Shown here in pieces: positions 44,442-57,046 of a stretch of DNA of 64,000 nt. Origin of the DNA: Clavulina sp. PMI_390 (Eukaryota; Basidiomycota; Agaricomycetes; Cantharellales; Hydnaceae). Within the stretch, counting starts at the first letter, position 1, and the number at the start of each line of letters is the position of its first letter. The position numbers and the translations under genes were made by a program. The stretch spans positions 41,740 through 105,739 of the forward strand of contig WIDE01000020.1 in NCBI GenBank assembly GCA_015039315.1, written 5' to 3'. Under the pieces are notes generated by a model. It saw only the letters and a program-made list of their open reading frames with translations. It was not told the origin of the DNA and searched no databases.

Positions 44442-47400
44442 TCAAATCAACGATTGTTGCTGCTGCTGCTGCTGTTGTTGTGGCTGGGCACCACCAACAC
44501 TAGGGTTGGGAGTGAACGAATTTCCGAAAGATGATGAAAACGCTCCAAAGCCTGTGAATGACGGAAGCACCGCGCCATTCCCAGCCCCCGCTCCAGCTCC
44601 AACATTTGCGCTAGGGGTGAAAGCGCTAAGGTTGCTGTTTCCGCCATTGGCACCCGTCCCAAAAGCGCTACTACCAAGACCACCCAGGCCGCCGAAAGCC
44701 GAAGCGCCAGCGCTAGTACCTGGTGGGGGCGATGGTGCACTACCGCCAAACGCCATGGATGCGCGGAAGGGGTTCGCCATACCGGTCGCCTGAGACTGGA
44801 GGGGCTGCAAACCACTGGGGGCACCACCACCAAGCCCTGAGCCCAAGGACGAGCTGAATGGGGTCAGCCCACCCAACCCGGTGGGCTGTGTGCCCAAGCC
44901 ACCGAGAAGCGATGGCTGGTTCTGCCCAGCGGAGGGATTGAACCCACTAGCAGGAGGGGTTGTCGAGGCCGGGGAAGGGGAGGAGCCTAGCGACAGCCCT
45001 GCAAAATTGAGGGATGGTACTGGGGGAGTCCCTGATGATGTGAGACCTGTCGTGCCGGGCGTCGTGGGCTCACTCGGGATAGGTGGAAGCTTGTCAACAA
45101 TGCTCGCGCCAAAGCTGGATGAAGGTTTGAAAGGCTTGACACTACTTCCTCCAAAGCCAGTAGGTTGAGCAGTAAGCGGCGAAGGAGTAGATGATGAGCC
45201 TCCCAATCCAGAAATCGATGAGGGAGCCGTGCTTGTGCTGAATGCTGAGGACCACGCGGATGTTCCTGTTGGCTGTGAGGACAAGGAGAACGACGGGGTC
45301 GTGCCACTCCCTGTCATAGTCGACATGGTCGCCCCCGTCTGGTTTTGCGACAGGAAAGACGCGAAAGGTGACGTCGATGAGCCGGCCCCAGCACCACCCG
45401 GGGGTGTCGAACCACCACTGCCAGAACCAGAACCAGCACCTGTGGCAAAAGACGAGGCAATACTTCCAATGAGTCCATTGCCAGTAGGTTGCGCGGCTAA
45501 CACTGGTCGGAAGCCACCATCACCACCGGGGCTTGTGGGCCGCAAGGGTGTGGAATGCCCGCTTCCATTACTGATTCCTCCAAAGCCATTCGTCCCATTC
45601 GCTGGTGTTGACGAGGAAGGTGATTGCCACGTTCCACTTGCAAGCTCCAGAAGCGTCGGTGCTTTTGGTACTGGTGGAGGAGGAGGGGGCGCTGGGGCAC
45701 CAAACGGATTGCGCGAAGGCTTTCCGCCTGTCGTGTGTGTAGCAACACCCCCAGGGAATGATGGAACGGGATCAGACTTGATGGGTGTAGAGGCAGGTCG
45801 AGGGATGGAGCTTCCTGCCAGACCAGCGAAAGGTCCTGACGTCGGTTGTTGTGGTAGCTGAGGAGTAGGCGAGAAGGCTCCGCCGAATGCACCAGTAGCA
45901 GAATCGAAACCCATAGGCACCTCTTGCAGCGGAGGAAGCGTTGTCGAACGGCTTTGACCACCAAGAAGGCCGGCAGCTGACGATGGCCTCGGGAACGGAT
46001 TGAAATTGCTCATGGGAGCAGGCGACGTCGACGCTACGGGTGCCCCGAAGGCTGGAAGGCCGGATGCTTGCGGCATAAGCATGCTTTGTCTGAAGGGGTT
46101 CGATCCCGTGGTCTGCGGCTGGAGGAAACCCGTGGGTTGCGGCTGTAAGAAACCGGAGGACTGTTGCGGCTGGGGAGCGAGGAACGCAGCTTGGCCCAAC
46201 CCTGCGAGTTGAGGTTGAGGTTGGGGCTGGGCCTGTGCTTGGGCGAAGAAAGCGCTCGCAGCAGAAGCCTGTGGGAATCCTGTTGTTTGAGGGGCGAGGA
46301 ACGCTCCACCAGCTGGCTGACCAGGGAAACCAGTCACTTGTGGTTGCTGGAACGCCAGAGCACCCGTCTGTTGGGGCAACAGACCGCCAGACTGCTGCAA
46401 TGCAAAGGGGTTGATTGTAGCTTGTTGTTGGAAGTAGTTGGAGGTTGGGCTTCCGGTGTTCGGATTGAATATTGTTCCCTGTTCTTGTTCGATCGAGGCA
46501 AAGAAATCGGCAACATTTTGAGCTTTGGAAGGCGCAGAAGTGGTGGGCGTGGATGAAGAACTAGGCTTTTCTGGCGGGGCTAAGCGAGATGTCAGCCTAA
46601 GATTATTGCAGGTGAAGGGGCATTACTCACCGGGAGTTGATGGAGAAGAGGGAGTCTTCAGAATGCCTTTCTGGCGAGGGGCCGCCTTCCCATCGGCAGC
46701 AGCCTTGTTAGCCTTATACTCGAGTCGGTTGTCTTCAAAGTTAGGGTCATTCAGGTATTCCTCTAGGGAATTTACAAGGGAGACTGGTGCCTGTACAGTA
46801 AATTGGGTTAGCAACGCGTTGGGACCGAAAAGATGCGGGAAGAGATGAGACGAACGTGTTTCAAGTTAGGAATTGAGACGTTCAGCAGGTTCTGGAGCTT
46901 CTTAGCTATGCTGAGGTATTCAACAACAGCTTCAGTTTGCCGGCAAAAGCGGCGATACAAGTCCAAAGCTTCCTTTGCATCCACATGAGACATCTCAAAA
47001 TAGTGTTCTGGTGATAGTGACAAATTAGTAAGCATCTTTGAGGGCAGATCGTGGGTTACGTACCCAGAAGGTTGATGATACCCTCGTTTACAGCTTGGAA
47101 CAGGATAAGGAGATCCTTGACCAACATTCTCAAAGCCACCACATTGAGTTCTTCCTCCAAGTTGTCTACATAGAACTAGTATATCGAAAGAAATTAAGCG
47201 AACTTTTCACGGAAGAAGAAACTGGCTCCTACTTTTGTGCCGGTCAAGGCATCAACAACAGCTTGGACCAATCGAGTCTCCCGTAGCAAGCCCTTTTCCA
47301 CGGACATAACACGAAGCTTCCGCCCTACGATGGTTTTACTCCGCGAAACCCCAGCGCCATTGCCTCCACCGAAATCCCTATCGTTATCAAAATTGCCGAC

Positions 47401-48123
47401 GCGATGATCCCGGTTGGAGTCCGACTGCACTCGTACAGGATCGTGCTTGAGTTCTCGGAATGTCTTTATGCGGATTTGTAGATAACGGGCATATTGTCCC
47501 AGATTCTCCGGCGCAGAGTATCCTGATAGTGGAACGTCATTCAGGGCAACAATTGATGGGATGAGGTAAATGGGTCCGAACCTTCCCAGTGACTTCCCGC
47601 AACGTTTTGCAGCCTGAGAATGTCGGAAGCGGAGAGGTATCCGAGCACATTATCGGTGTTGCCAGTCCTGATCATGGTATGGAGGACAATCAAGGCCTTG
47701 AATACCACCTGATGAGTTGTAGGAGGGCAGAAGTCGTATGTGATGGCGCATGTCATAAAATGGCACCGAGACATCCAGGAGAGGTGTCAGGGAAGGCTTC
47801 CAAGCTGAAAAAAATGGAGAGCAAACGGACCGTGGCGTTTGGTTCTCGTAGTCGACCTGACAAGGCACGGCAGACGTCACCAATGGCGCCATCATCGGAA
47901 TAAGTGGCTGCAATGATAGGATCGAGGTACTATAGAACCAAAGGGGGGTTAATGCGTGACCCAATTATAGAATTATAGCGAGCCCGAAAGCGCCCATGAC
48001 ACCACGTCAAGTTCCATAGGCGGAAGGTCAAAGAGAACAAGGAGGTAAAGTTGAACAAACCTTGGCTTTGGGCGGTGCAGCCTTAGGCTTGCACGCCAAC
48101 TTTACGATCTTCTCGAAACTCAT
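44442..48123 (-). CDS. AP180/CALM-type ANTH endocytic adaptor
   Basis: Binds PtdIns(4,5)P2 and clathrin at endocytic sites (yeast Yap1801/1802). It starts MSFEKIVKLACKPKAAPPKA with the lysine-rich lipid-binding motif of ANTH domains, then KYLDPIIAATYSDDG. ANTH helices follow over several exons: VVFKALIVLHTMIRTGNTDN, YARYLQIRIKTFRELKHDPV, RKLRVMSVEKGLLRETRLVQ, MSHVDAKEALDLYRRFCRQT and APVSLVNSLEEYLNDPNFED. The last exon (44442-46579) encodes about 711 residues rich in Gln, Gly, Pro and Ser. It has five NPF motifs for EH-domain partners (INPF, SNPFRQS, NFNPFPRP, RNPFGAP, ANPFRAS), many QPTG/QTTG repeats and a C-terminal polyGln. The DPF/DLL-type clathrin motifs are not obvious. The start at 48123 is the only good Met. 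Confidence 0.9.
44450..44485 (-). repeat. PolyGln-coding tract at the AP180 C-terminus
   Basis: CAG/CAA codons give a run of about 10 Gln just before the end of the protein, ending SLI before the stop at 44442. Confidence 0.8.
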
Positions 48124-48379
48124 GGGCGTCGACCGTGGAGCCGCCGGTGAGCGTTACACAACGTTCCGTGCCAGTGAAACGGATCCGAGAGTAACAACAA
48201 GCGTAAACAAGAGGCCTAAAATCGTCTGCTCCTACTTGGCGCCTCGGAAATTCAGCACTCTCTGTGTTAAATATTCAAAATAACCCTCTAGACTTCTAAA
48301 TACCTAGCGCGATCGATCAGTGGCTATTCTCCTTCGCAGGGTCTAGAGTTCATATCAGGCCACTACCCATCCTCTAAGC

Positions 48380-50971
48380 ATGGCAGATGCTACTCACTTG
48401 GACCCCAAACTTAGCTTCTCATCAGGTATTTCAAAGCATCACAACTTAACAATCGCCTTTGTCGCTAATGGAATGACATATTCTATCAGCCTTTGTGAAT
48501 GTGATTGACAAACGATTGCTCAAGGCTCTGGGTGAAATGGGATTTGCCCGCCCTACCCTGATCCAGACACAAGCGATTCCACTCGCCCTTGAAGGCCGCG
48601 ACATCCTTGCTCGCGCACGAACAGGAAGTGGGAAAACTGCAGCTTACTGCATCCCCCTCGTACAAAAGATCTTGCAGGCAAAATCAGTGCGCCAACTTTC
48701 TTCATCCATGCCGATTCCTTCATTCATCGTTGATTTTTAATAGGCTGGCTCTACACAAGATGATTCAACCCGAGGTCTAATCCTTGTTCCGACCAAAGAG
48801 CTTGCTGAACAGGTCACTGCATATCTGAGAAAGCTTCTCATCTACTGCGAAAAGACTGTCAAGGTCACGAATGTTGCCAGTGGAGCGTCTGGGCAGATGC
48901 AAAGGTGATTTCCACTACTTATACACATCCATTAACTCGCAAACTAATAATGCCTATAGAATGCTTCTTGCCGACGTCCCTGACATTGTCATCTCAACCC
49001 CCGCACGAGTGCTGGGATTGCTCAACTCCAACGTACGTCGAAGCTTCACATCATGTGCTCTTGTCCTCATAGATGCGCCCTGCTGATCAACCCCCAACCT
49101 GATGTATTAGATTGTCTCACTCGCACATCTCGAGACTCTTGTCATTGATGAGGCCGACCTCATCCTTTCCTACGGCCACGACGCAGACGTCCGAACTCTA
49201 CTTTCAGGAGACCATCTACCGAAAGTCTATCAAAGCCTGCTGATGAGCGCTACGATGACAGAGGATGTCAATATATTGAAAGGTCTGATTCTGAGGAATC
49301 CTGTGCGTGTATTGGCGATTCTTGCACACCATTCTCAGCACTGATAACAAACTGTTGCAGGCCGTCCTTCATCTAGAGGAGACAAAGGATGAGGCAGCTA
49401 ATCTTAGCCAGTATTTCGTCCGGTTAGACCTCCTGCATACCTCCTCTGCTGTGATCATATCTTGAAGTCTTCCTCTAGGTGTAACGAAACTGATAAATTC
49501 CTGCTCATCTACGTTATCCTGAAACTTAAGCTCGTTCAAGGAAAATGCATCCTCTTCCTCAACGATGTCGATAGATGCTATCGCCTCAAGCTTTTCCTAG
49601 AGCAGTTCTCAATAAAGAGCTGCGTTCTGAACGCCGAGATGCCCATCAATTCTCGGTGAGTCTTGTTCTATTTAGGGATTATTGACTATTGCTGAAACGG
49701 TTGAATCAAGGTTCCACATCGTCCAGGAGTTCAATAAGGGCGTCTATGATTACATTCTAGCGAGTGACGAGAGCGCGGGGCAAGGAGAAGTTGATCAGGA
49801 ACTCAGTGATTCCGAAGAGGAAGATGCGGAGGCCGGAGATGACGATGAAGATGATGATCAACATTCAGATGAGGAGATGGCAAGCCCTGGTATGTGTGGT
49901 TCCCCATCCCCAGATCTATGCAATGCTAAAGTTTTTGCAGCCCAACCTGCATCGAAAAAGCGAAAGCAGTCCCCGCTTCATTCCCCCCAACCGCCCGCAA
50001 AACGCACTAAAAACACACCTACTCCAACCTCAATGCCTGCCACTGCAGAATCATCTTCTACAGCAGCTGATGATATGGGAGAATCTGCCGCGACATCCTC
50101 TAAACCTCAAAAGCGCAAGAGGCCAGGTGCCACCGACAAAGAGTTCGGCGTCTCCCGCGGTGTGGACTTCGTCGATGTTGCTTGTGTCGTCAACTTTGAT
50201 CTCCCTACATCGTCTCGGGGGTACACGCACCGCGTAGGGCGAACAGCTCGTGCTGGGCGCTCCGGTCTTGCGATATCCTTCGTTGTCCCCGCTTCGGACT
50301 TTGGGAAGAACAAGATCGTCTCGTGCCCCACCGCAAAAGGGGACGAGAAAGTCTTTAAGCGGATTGAAGAAGAGCAAGGTGCTCGCGGAAGCAAATTGAA
50401 GGAGTACGAGTTCGACAAGAAACAGGTGGAGGCGTTCAGGTATCGAATGGAGGATGCTCTGCGCAGTGTGACGCGTGTAGCAATCAAAGAGGCGAAGGTG
50501 AAAGAACTGAAGGCCGAAATTCTCAAATCGGACAAGCTCAAGGTATGACTCTTGGAATACTCTTCTCTCCTTCATGGCTTAGAGCTGGAATCTCATCCTG
50601 AATATCTTCTTTATAACGTCCTCTAGGCACACTTTGAAGATCACCCTCTTGATCTTGAGTATCTTCGTCACGACAAACCTCTTCGTCCGACACGAATTCA
50701 GGCTCACATGAAGCATGTCCCGAAGTACCTCGTCCCACGGATCGCAGCCGTACCTAACGCCGCAGAAGACGGAACTGTGACTGTCGATGCCTCTACCGTC
50801 GCAGGGACAGTTGAAGCTGGCACCAAGGACGTCGGGTTCGTTCCGTTCAGGAAACAGAATAGCTCGAAACGAGGGGGCCATCGAGGTGGGAAGAGTGGAA
50901 GCGGATCGAGAGGAGGGAGAGGAGGTGGGAAAGGTAGAAAGAATGACCCTTTGAAGAAGTTTGGGAAGTGA
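48380..50971 (+). CDS. DBP9: DEAD-box RNA helicase Dbp9 (DDX56)
   Basis: Nucleolar helicase for large ribosomal subunit assembly. It starts [15 protein letters not shown] and has about nine exons. Motifs in order: Q ([33 protein letters not shown]), I (ARTGSGKT), Ia (PTKELAEQ), Ib (TPAR), II ([14 protein letters not shown]), III (MSATM), IV ([15 protein letters not shown]), V ([17 protein letters not shown]) and VI ([13 protein letters not shown]). A Dbp9-type acidic and Lys-rich insertion of about 130 residues lies between IV and V ([20 protein letters not shown]). The C-terminus is Arg/Gly/Lys-rich ([20 protein letters not shown]) and ends KKFGK. The last exon begins near 50627. Several introns are short, and I did not fix each junction. 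Confidence 0.93.
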
Positions 50972-52344
50972 AATGTCTTTCCACTGCTAAACTGATCAAT
51001 ATTTGGAGCCTTTGACCTCCTCATCTCATACGAGGATGAAGTCAATCAATTGTGGCAAATTCGTGCAATTAATGCCAAACAGATCAACACGCCAGATTCT
51101 GACAAGCTCAGCAGCAGCAGTGAAGCACGATTCACCCCATTTCAGCTCTTGAATCCAATCCCTTTGGTTCTTGGGACCTGTGGATACTGAAACTCTTATG
51201 TGACCTTCTAGCCCCCTCCTATCCTACCACGGTCATGACGAAACTCGATGCTCACCTTCTCATGGCGTCTCGCCACTACTTCTTCAGCCCCCCATGGGTA
51301 CATTTATCTCATCTCATCTAGAACCGGCGAATCATAATGTTCCCATGCGTTGCTCATCTATTTCTTTGCCCTTGGTTTGTGACCTTGGTCATCAACTCGT
51401 GATTGCACTCTTCCACCTCGCCTTTGAGCTTGCCGGTTCACACTCTCAACGGTGCCCCCGGGCCGTGGTGTTGCGCTGGTCGGCCCTCGAACGGAGCGAT
51501 CTGCTCCAGCTCGGTCCGCCTCGCTAACTCAACAAACAGCAACGTTCATACTGGCGGTCCGGCTCCACCCCCTACCCAGGCGACATAGATTATTGCTACG
51601 TGCCGCAGCGACTCCCTTGCAGCCACAGGCACTCTAGATTTCATGTCATGGTACCACTTATGATGGTAATGTGGTGTTCTTGAACTCCCTGTCCCCCGAC
51701 CTTCAACCGTCCATGGGCTTGGCAATTACCCAGCGGCCCGTGCTGGGTATCAGGTAAAAGGTTTCAAGAAACAAAATGTCAAATTTAACCAAACTTATAT
51801 CCGTAGCCTTAGACCCTCTTTCAGCCTCAACTTCTGGCAAATCGTGTTAACTACCTGCCCGCTACTCAAGCGCGAATCCACGTCAAAGGCTGGGCTTCAT
51901 TGCGTGGAAGCCAGAGATCACTCTCGCAGATTCTCAGTGAAACTAAGATTTTGTCTATGCACACTTGATGGTCGCTCCAAGAATCATGGAACTCAGCTTC
52001 TTTGCGTGAATATCTTGGCACCGTGATTTACCTATTTACACTTTGTCTTGGCGCTTATCAATTAGCACGCCACCAAGTACGAAACAGAGAACATCAAGAT
52101 TCTGGAGCGGAGAATACAGCTTCTCCCACTGATCCTTACTTCTCTTGGCAGCGGAGCTCGGTGCACTGTCGGCGTGACATCGCTTGCGAAGTTGCCAGCG
52201 TCAGGTCAGCAGAGGAAAGGCGCAGCATGCGAATTGGTTCGACTATACCGACCAGTGAGAGTATATGGCTCTCGCAGGGGTTTAAAAGGACCAGAGAATC
52301 CCTGATGTCTCACCAGTAGCTCCAACTACCCTCAAGTTCTCGAT
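50972..52344. other. Intergenic, no gene seen
   Basis: 1.37 kb between DBP9 and the pectate lyase. Small open frames (51294-51527, 52002-52319) show no protein-like features. The last part, with TTTAAAAG near 52281, is the likely pectate lyase promoter. Confidence 0.5.
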
Positions 52345-53846
52345 ATGAAGTTCTCCACTCTCAGCATCTTCGCCCTCGTTGCTCCGTTTACATTCGCCAC
52401 TCCCTTGGCACCCGTCGATGTCGAGACAGTTCATGTGGCGAAGCGCGCTACTGTCACAGATACCGCCACTACTGGCTACGCTAGCGGGTGCGCCAATAAC
52501 GATTGCTGACTTCTCAGGCATGTTCTCATCGTTTCTACATTAGCACTACTGGCGGCAAAGGTGGACCAACGACGACCGTAACAACTCTCGAGTACATCTT
52601 CTTTTTTTCGCGCTGTTTTCTTAACCGCTTGAGACTGACACCTGTCGCTCAGTGCTCTCACTTCAGCTGTCTCTGGTGACTCTGCTGCAATTGTCGTGAT
52701 TTCTGGCACGATCACAGGCAACACGGTCGTGAAGATTGGTTCTGTGAGTGTTTCCTAAATATAGCTTCAATCAAGCTTTGCTGACCTAGTTCATTGAATA
52801 GAACAAGACTGTCGTGGGCAAGGCTGGTGCTTGTGAGCAAATATTCCTGTACTCACGCGCGGAGCATTCTCGGCTAATAGTGCTTGGATGCCAGCACTGG
52901 TTGGCGTGGGCCTCCGCGTCTTGAACGTGAACAATGTCATCATTCGCAACATCAAGATCTCTAAGGTTCTAGCCTCCGCTGGTGATGCGATCGGTATGGG
53001 AAACAGATATCGAATAGCCTCTAGGCTCCAGCTGACATTTATGTATCCCAGGCGTTCAGGCATCCTACAAGGTCTGGATCGACCATAACGAACTTTCCAG
53101 TGACATGTCTCACGACAAAGACTACTACGACGGCCTGCTCGACATTACTCATGGTTGCTATGCAGTCACCTACTCATATAACATTCTTCACGACCACTGG
53201 AAGACCTCTCTCATTGGCCACAGTGACAGCAACGGCTCGGAGGATGTCGCTCTTCGTGTGACCGTTCATCACAACTACTGGTAAAGCCCTTTGTTTTTTA
53301 TGGCAACTGATCGCATGATTTTAACCTTTACTCCTTAGGTATAACCTCAACTCTCGCCTCCCCTCGTTCCGTTTTGGCCAAGGTGTGTGACCTTAAATGC
53401 ATGCAAGGAGTACTACGTTCTAATCACTTTGCACCAACTTAGGCCACATCTACAACAACTATTACCTGTGAGACTTCAAAGCGTCCTTTGTGAACGTATA
53501 TCCTCCTAACCTTTTGGATCCAAGCAACTCCGGGGATGGTATCAACACCCGTGACGGTGCCCTGCTTTTGATCCAAAACAACGTCTTCAAGAACGTCAGC
53601 GATGGTTCGTATTTGGTCCTACTATCTGATATCACCAATCCCAAGTCTTATTTCGACGCTTTCCTTTCAGCTATCTACTCCACCGATGGTGGATATGCTA
53701 CTGTTTCCGGTAACGATTTGGGCGGTAGCACCAACACCGCTCCCGCTGGGACCGCGCCGTCCATCCCTTACTCATACACGCTCGACTCCATTAGCGGTCT
53801 CCCCGCTGCCGTTGTCGCTGCTGCCGGCGCTAACTTGGGCTTCTGA
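52345..53846 (+). CDS. Secreted pectate lyase, PL1 family, 321 aa
   Basis: Cleaves de-esterified pectin by beta-elimination outside the cell. Ten exons: 52345-52487, 52544-52591, 52653-52743, 52802-52832, 52895-52993, 53052-53280, 53339-53382, 53443-53467, 53525-53604, 53671-53846. The signal peptide is MKFSTLSIFALVAPFTFA. The parallel beta-helix core reads TVVGKAGASLVGVGLRVLNV, VIIRNIKIS, the WIDHNELSSD motif, the calcium-binding YYDGLLDITHG, VTYSYNILHDHWKTSLIGHS, and the catalytic-Arg region VTVHHNYWYNLNSRLPSFRF. The end is Ala/Pro-rich (GLPAAVVAAAGANLGF). Exons of 25-48 nt are short but hold the frame. Length is normal. Confidence 0.93.
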
Positions 53847-54087
53847 AACCGGATAGTCATTTGTGGTGGAGCTGACTCTTCGGGCCTCCGCTTCTATCTC
53901 TTGATCTAAGTAGCTTGTTCTTGATGTCCTTCTGCGTAGCTTCTACATGATGAATCAGACCTGTCTTTTTGACCCGTGCTCTTGAAACCCGACTGACCAC
54001 AAGAAGTCGCTTAGTTGAATAAAACATCACATTAATACCAAGAAATGGAAAGCTAGTTAGACTAAGCAATAGGGAATATAGATCTCA

Positions 54088-56226
54088 TTAAGAAGCGTGT
54101 TGCAGGTCATAGAGTGCATTATTGGGGGGATAATTGAGATTCTCATCAAAGAAATCGCCTCCCTCGGGGAATACCCCACATTTTCCGCTCTTGACACATC
54201 CGGCAATCTGCCCACCTCTTTCAACGCCCTCGAAATAAGCCCCGTGTAGGTATCCGTAGTAGCTCAGAGATGTGTGTTCTCCGGCGAAATGCAGGCGGTC
54301 GTGCATGGATGCGCGCAGATTGTGCATGTGCTCCAGGTAGAACGAAGGAGGCCAATTGGACCACGACCCGCGCGTGAGCGGATCAGAGAACCAGCGTCCG
54401 CGAGTAAGCGATACTGGGGTGGGCACCGTGATATTCGGATACATGTTTGCGAGGACACCCATGATTTCGGCTTGCACGTCTGCATCTGCCATCGTGTCAA
54501 TGCGCTCGGCCTCATCACCTGAGATGGTAACGAAGTACCTAAGGGAGGCATATTTTTAGAAGGAAGATGCGAGGGTGCTAAGAGGGATATTGACGAACAG
54601 ATGACTTCCAGGGAAGAACCCATCGTGGTCCATGCTTTGCCAAACTGGGTAATATCCACGTTTATGAGGATCGGCATACAGACCCATCTACCCAAAAATG
54701 AGTGATTAGTTTCGTTTTTATTCGTTTGTTCACAAGCGCACGGCGTTCAAGACTTGCCTCTGAAGAGCTCCAGAACTTCTCTGGGAAAACCAAGAAGATC
54801 TTGGTGTACGTTGCCATCTTCATCGACACAATGGCTTCCCATTTCCACGCTGGGAATGGTGGCTGGAAGACGACATCGGTGTGTTGAAGAACTCCGACAG
54901 AGAACGTGACAAGGGCGTGATCAGCCGTTAGTTGGGTGCCATCGACGAGATAGACTGTCACTCCACTCGCAGAGTATGAGATGTTGGCGACAGTCGCGTT
55001 AAGAAGCGTCTGGGTAGGTTTGAGGAAAGAAGCTGCTTCAGAGAGGAGAATATGTTTGTAGCCTATCGTTATACGGGATGAAAGCCAGCGCATCAGTCGC
55101 AGGAATATATGGGCAGTTGTGGCGGATAATGATGTGAAAGACGCTCACCTCGCTGGTCGACGACCATCTGATCACCAGAGCCGAAGCCTACATAGTCGTC
55201 GAATGTGGCATTATAGTTCCCAGCTGTGGCTATCCAGCTGGACTCGTCAGGCGACTGCGCGTATTCCCAGTCGAAGTTGTAGTACTCGACTGCCTTGTCG
55301 TACTGTGTATATGGGTTAGTAGCACCAGAAAGCAGGTACCCAGTTCGGCTCGTGGTATCGGTTCGCTTTTGCAAGATACGCAGGCCTGGATAAAATCGAG
55401 ATATTTGTCAAGCTGAGAGTTGCATTCCTGTATAAAACCTGATTCACCTGCTTTGATGATTGTGTCCGTGTAGATGTCACCTCCTTGTTCATACCTGGGA
55501 TGTAAAACGTCATACGATCAGGGTGACTATGAATAGAGCCAGAAAGAAGATGACATACGCGGTAGGGAACACGCCAGTGTTGACACCATTCTGGTCGTAA
55601 AACGTGAGATCCTCCCAATCGTTAGTGGCGGTGGTGAGGTTGTATTTCTGCGCCAATGTCCATATAGGGTTCGTAAGCTTCTTTCCAAGAGCTGTAATAG
55701 GGTTGATTGAATGAGTATTTCAGATCAAATAGTGTGAGCCTATTTGACTGATGCTTACTTGACTGCAGCCCCTCGACCCAATTTGCACCCAGTTCCAGGG
55801 TCAAGGTGCCATTAGTCGACCCGGGGCTACCGATTCCGCTCGTCGTCCAGTAAGAGTCATTGACGGTTGTAGTCTTTAGGCGACCTCCTAGCTCCCCACG
55901 AGCTTCCACAATAAGGAAGTCTTCAACGCCTGCCTCATGGAGGGTGCGAGCAGCCATGACACCAGCCATACCACCCCCAAGAATAAGGACTTTGTAGTGC
56001 TTGGATGCGGCGATGGAACGGGCTACAGACGGCGGGGTTGGATTCGGAGCCCGTAGGGCGACAGCGGATGCTGAGAGCACATGACTCGCGAAACCCCAAA
56101 GGATGACCTAGGACAATCAAACGTCAAGCACCGATTGTTGATTAGCTGGAATTTCATGCGGTCTCCAGATAGCGAGTAGCAATGGTCTGGAGGAAGAACG
56201 GGATCGCTCACATTAGCGAACCTCAT
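54088..56226 (-). CDS. Secreted flavin amine oxidase
   Basis: FAD-dependent oxidase of the polyamine/L-amino-acid oxidase group. Exon 1 encodes MRFAN; a GTGAGC intron then joins to VILWGFASHVLSASAVALRA, which together make a signal peptide. The Rossmann motif is KVLILGGGMAGVMAARTL, followed by the VEARGELGGRLKT and LELGANWVEG motifs. The substrate domain runs through SSWIATAGNYNATFDDYVGF and the second FAD part through ADHALVTFSVGVLQ. The C-terminal FAD motif is LHFAGEHTSLSYYGYLHGAY, followed by FEGVERGG. About ten exons; several junctions I did not fix. Substrate is unknown; secretion suggests extracellular H2O2 production. Its promoter is shared, divergently, with pirin. Confidence 0.88.
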
Positions 56227-57046
56227 GGCGCCTTCTTTCGCTCAACAAGAAGGCGATGACAAGGAACACTTGCCCCAACTCTTAAATACCTCAAGGTTCC
56301 ATTCAATCCGGGAGGTGAGCTCCGCATATGCTCAGCCGACTCGGTGTCTGTCAACGTTCCTTTCACATTGAAGCCTTTTGGGGGATATGCCAAGAGAATC
56401 CAGCCGCCAGGTTGTCAAAGTCCTCGAAATCTGAACACCCCAGTTGTCGGATAACCGGCAAGATGACCGGCAATGAATTCCATATACAAGAGCGATTACG
56501 TGTATCGATGTAGACAGGGTTGACTGGGATCCATATTGCGGCGAGGAAACACGCATTCTCACTCGACATGAATGCTAAATTCACGATTTTGCTTTGAAGT
56601 GGGGATTCACACTTTTGGAAGCTTGGCGCTTGGTTATACCCTCAATAGATCTGGGCTTTTGTCTGTTAGGACCTGAGTAGAACAATTGCCTGTCATCGCG
56701 ACTTCACCAGCAGGCAACCAAAGACTCATGCAGATCACGTGCTACTGACGTGCAACCCACAGTCTGCGCCCTGCCAGTCATCTCTCCTCGATCCTAGACT
56801 GTCCTAGAAGTTTCCAAGACTCTCTGGTCATCGCTGGAAATCTGACGAAAGATGAGATGACTTGAAACTGTGACTGACTCTGTACGTCAGCAATCTGAGG
56901 TCATGCTTATGCATCATCTGGGTTTGAGAGGTATAAAGATCCCTTGAAGAGAGCAAACCATTTCCGCAGTAACCATTCGAGCAAACCCCCAACTTCAATC
57001 GCATCCAGCACCCTTTAGAGACATTAGTCGCCTGAATTCACTCATC
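56227..57046. other. Divergent promoter, amine oxidase/pirin
   Basis: 820 bp between divergent start codons. A TATTTAAG (- strand) near 56281 and a TATAAA (+ strand) at 56932 are candidate TATA boxes for the two genes. No open frame is convincing. Confidence 0.5.
56932..56937 (+). promoter_or_regulatory. Candidate TATA box of the pirin gene
   Basis: TATAAA about 110 nt upstream of the pirin ATG (57047). Confidence 0.35.

Noticed and set aside
45229..45861. 210-aa acidic open frame on + strand
   Set aside because: Antisense to the Gly/Pro/Ser-rich AP180 tail.
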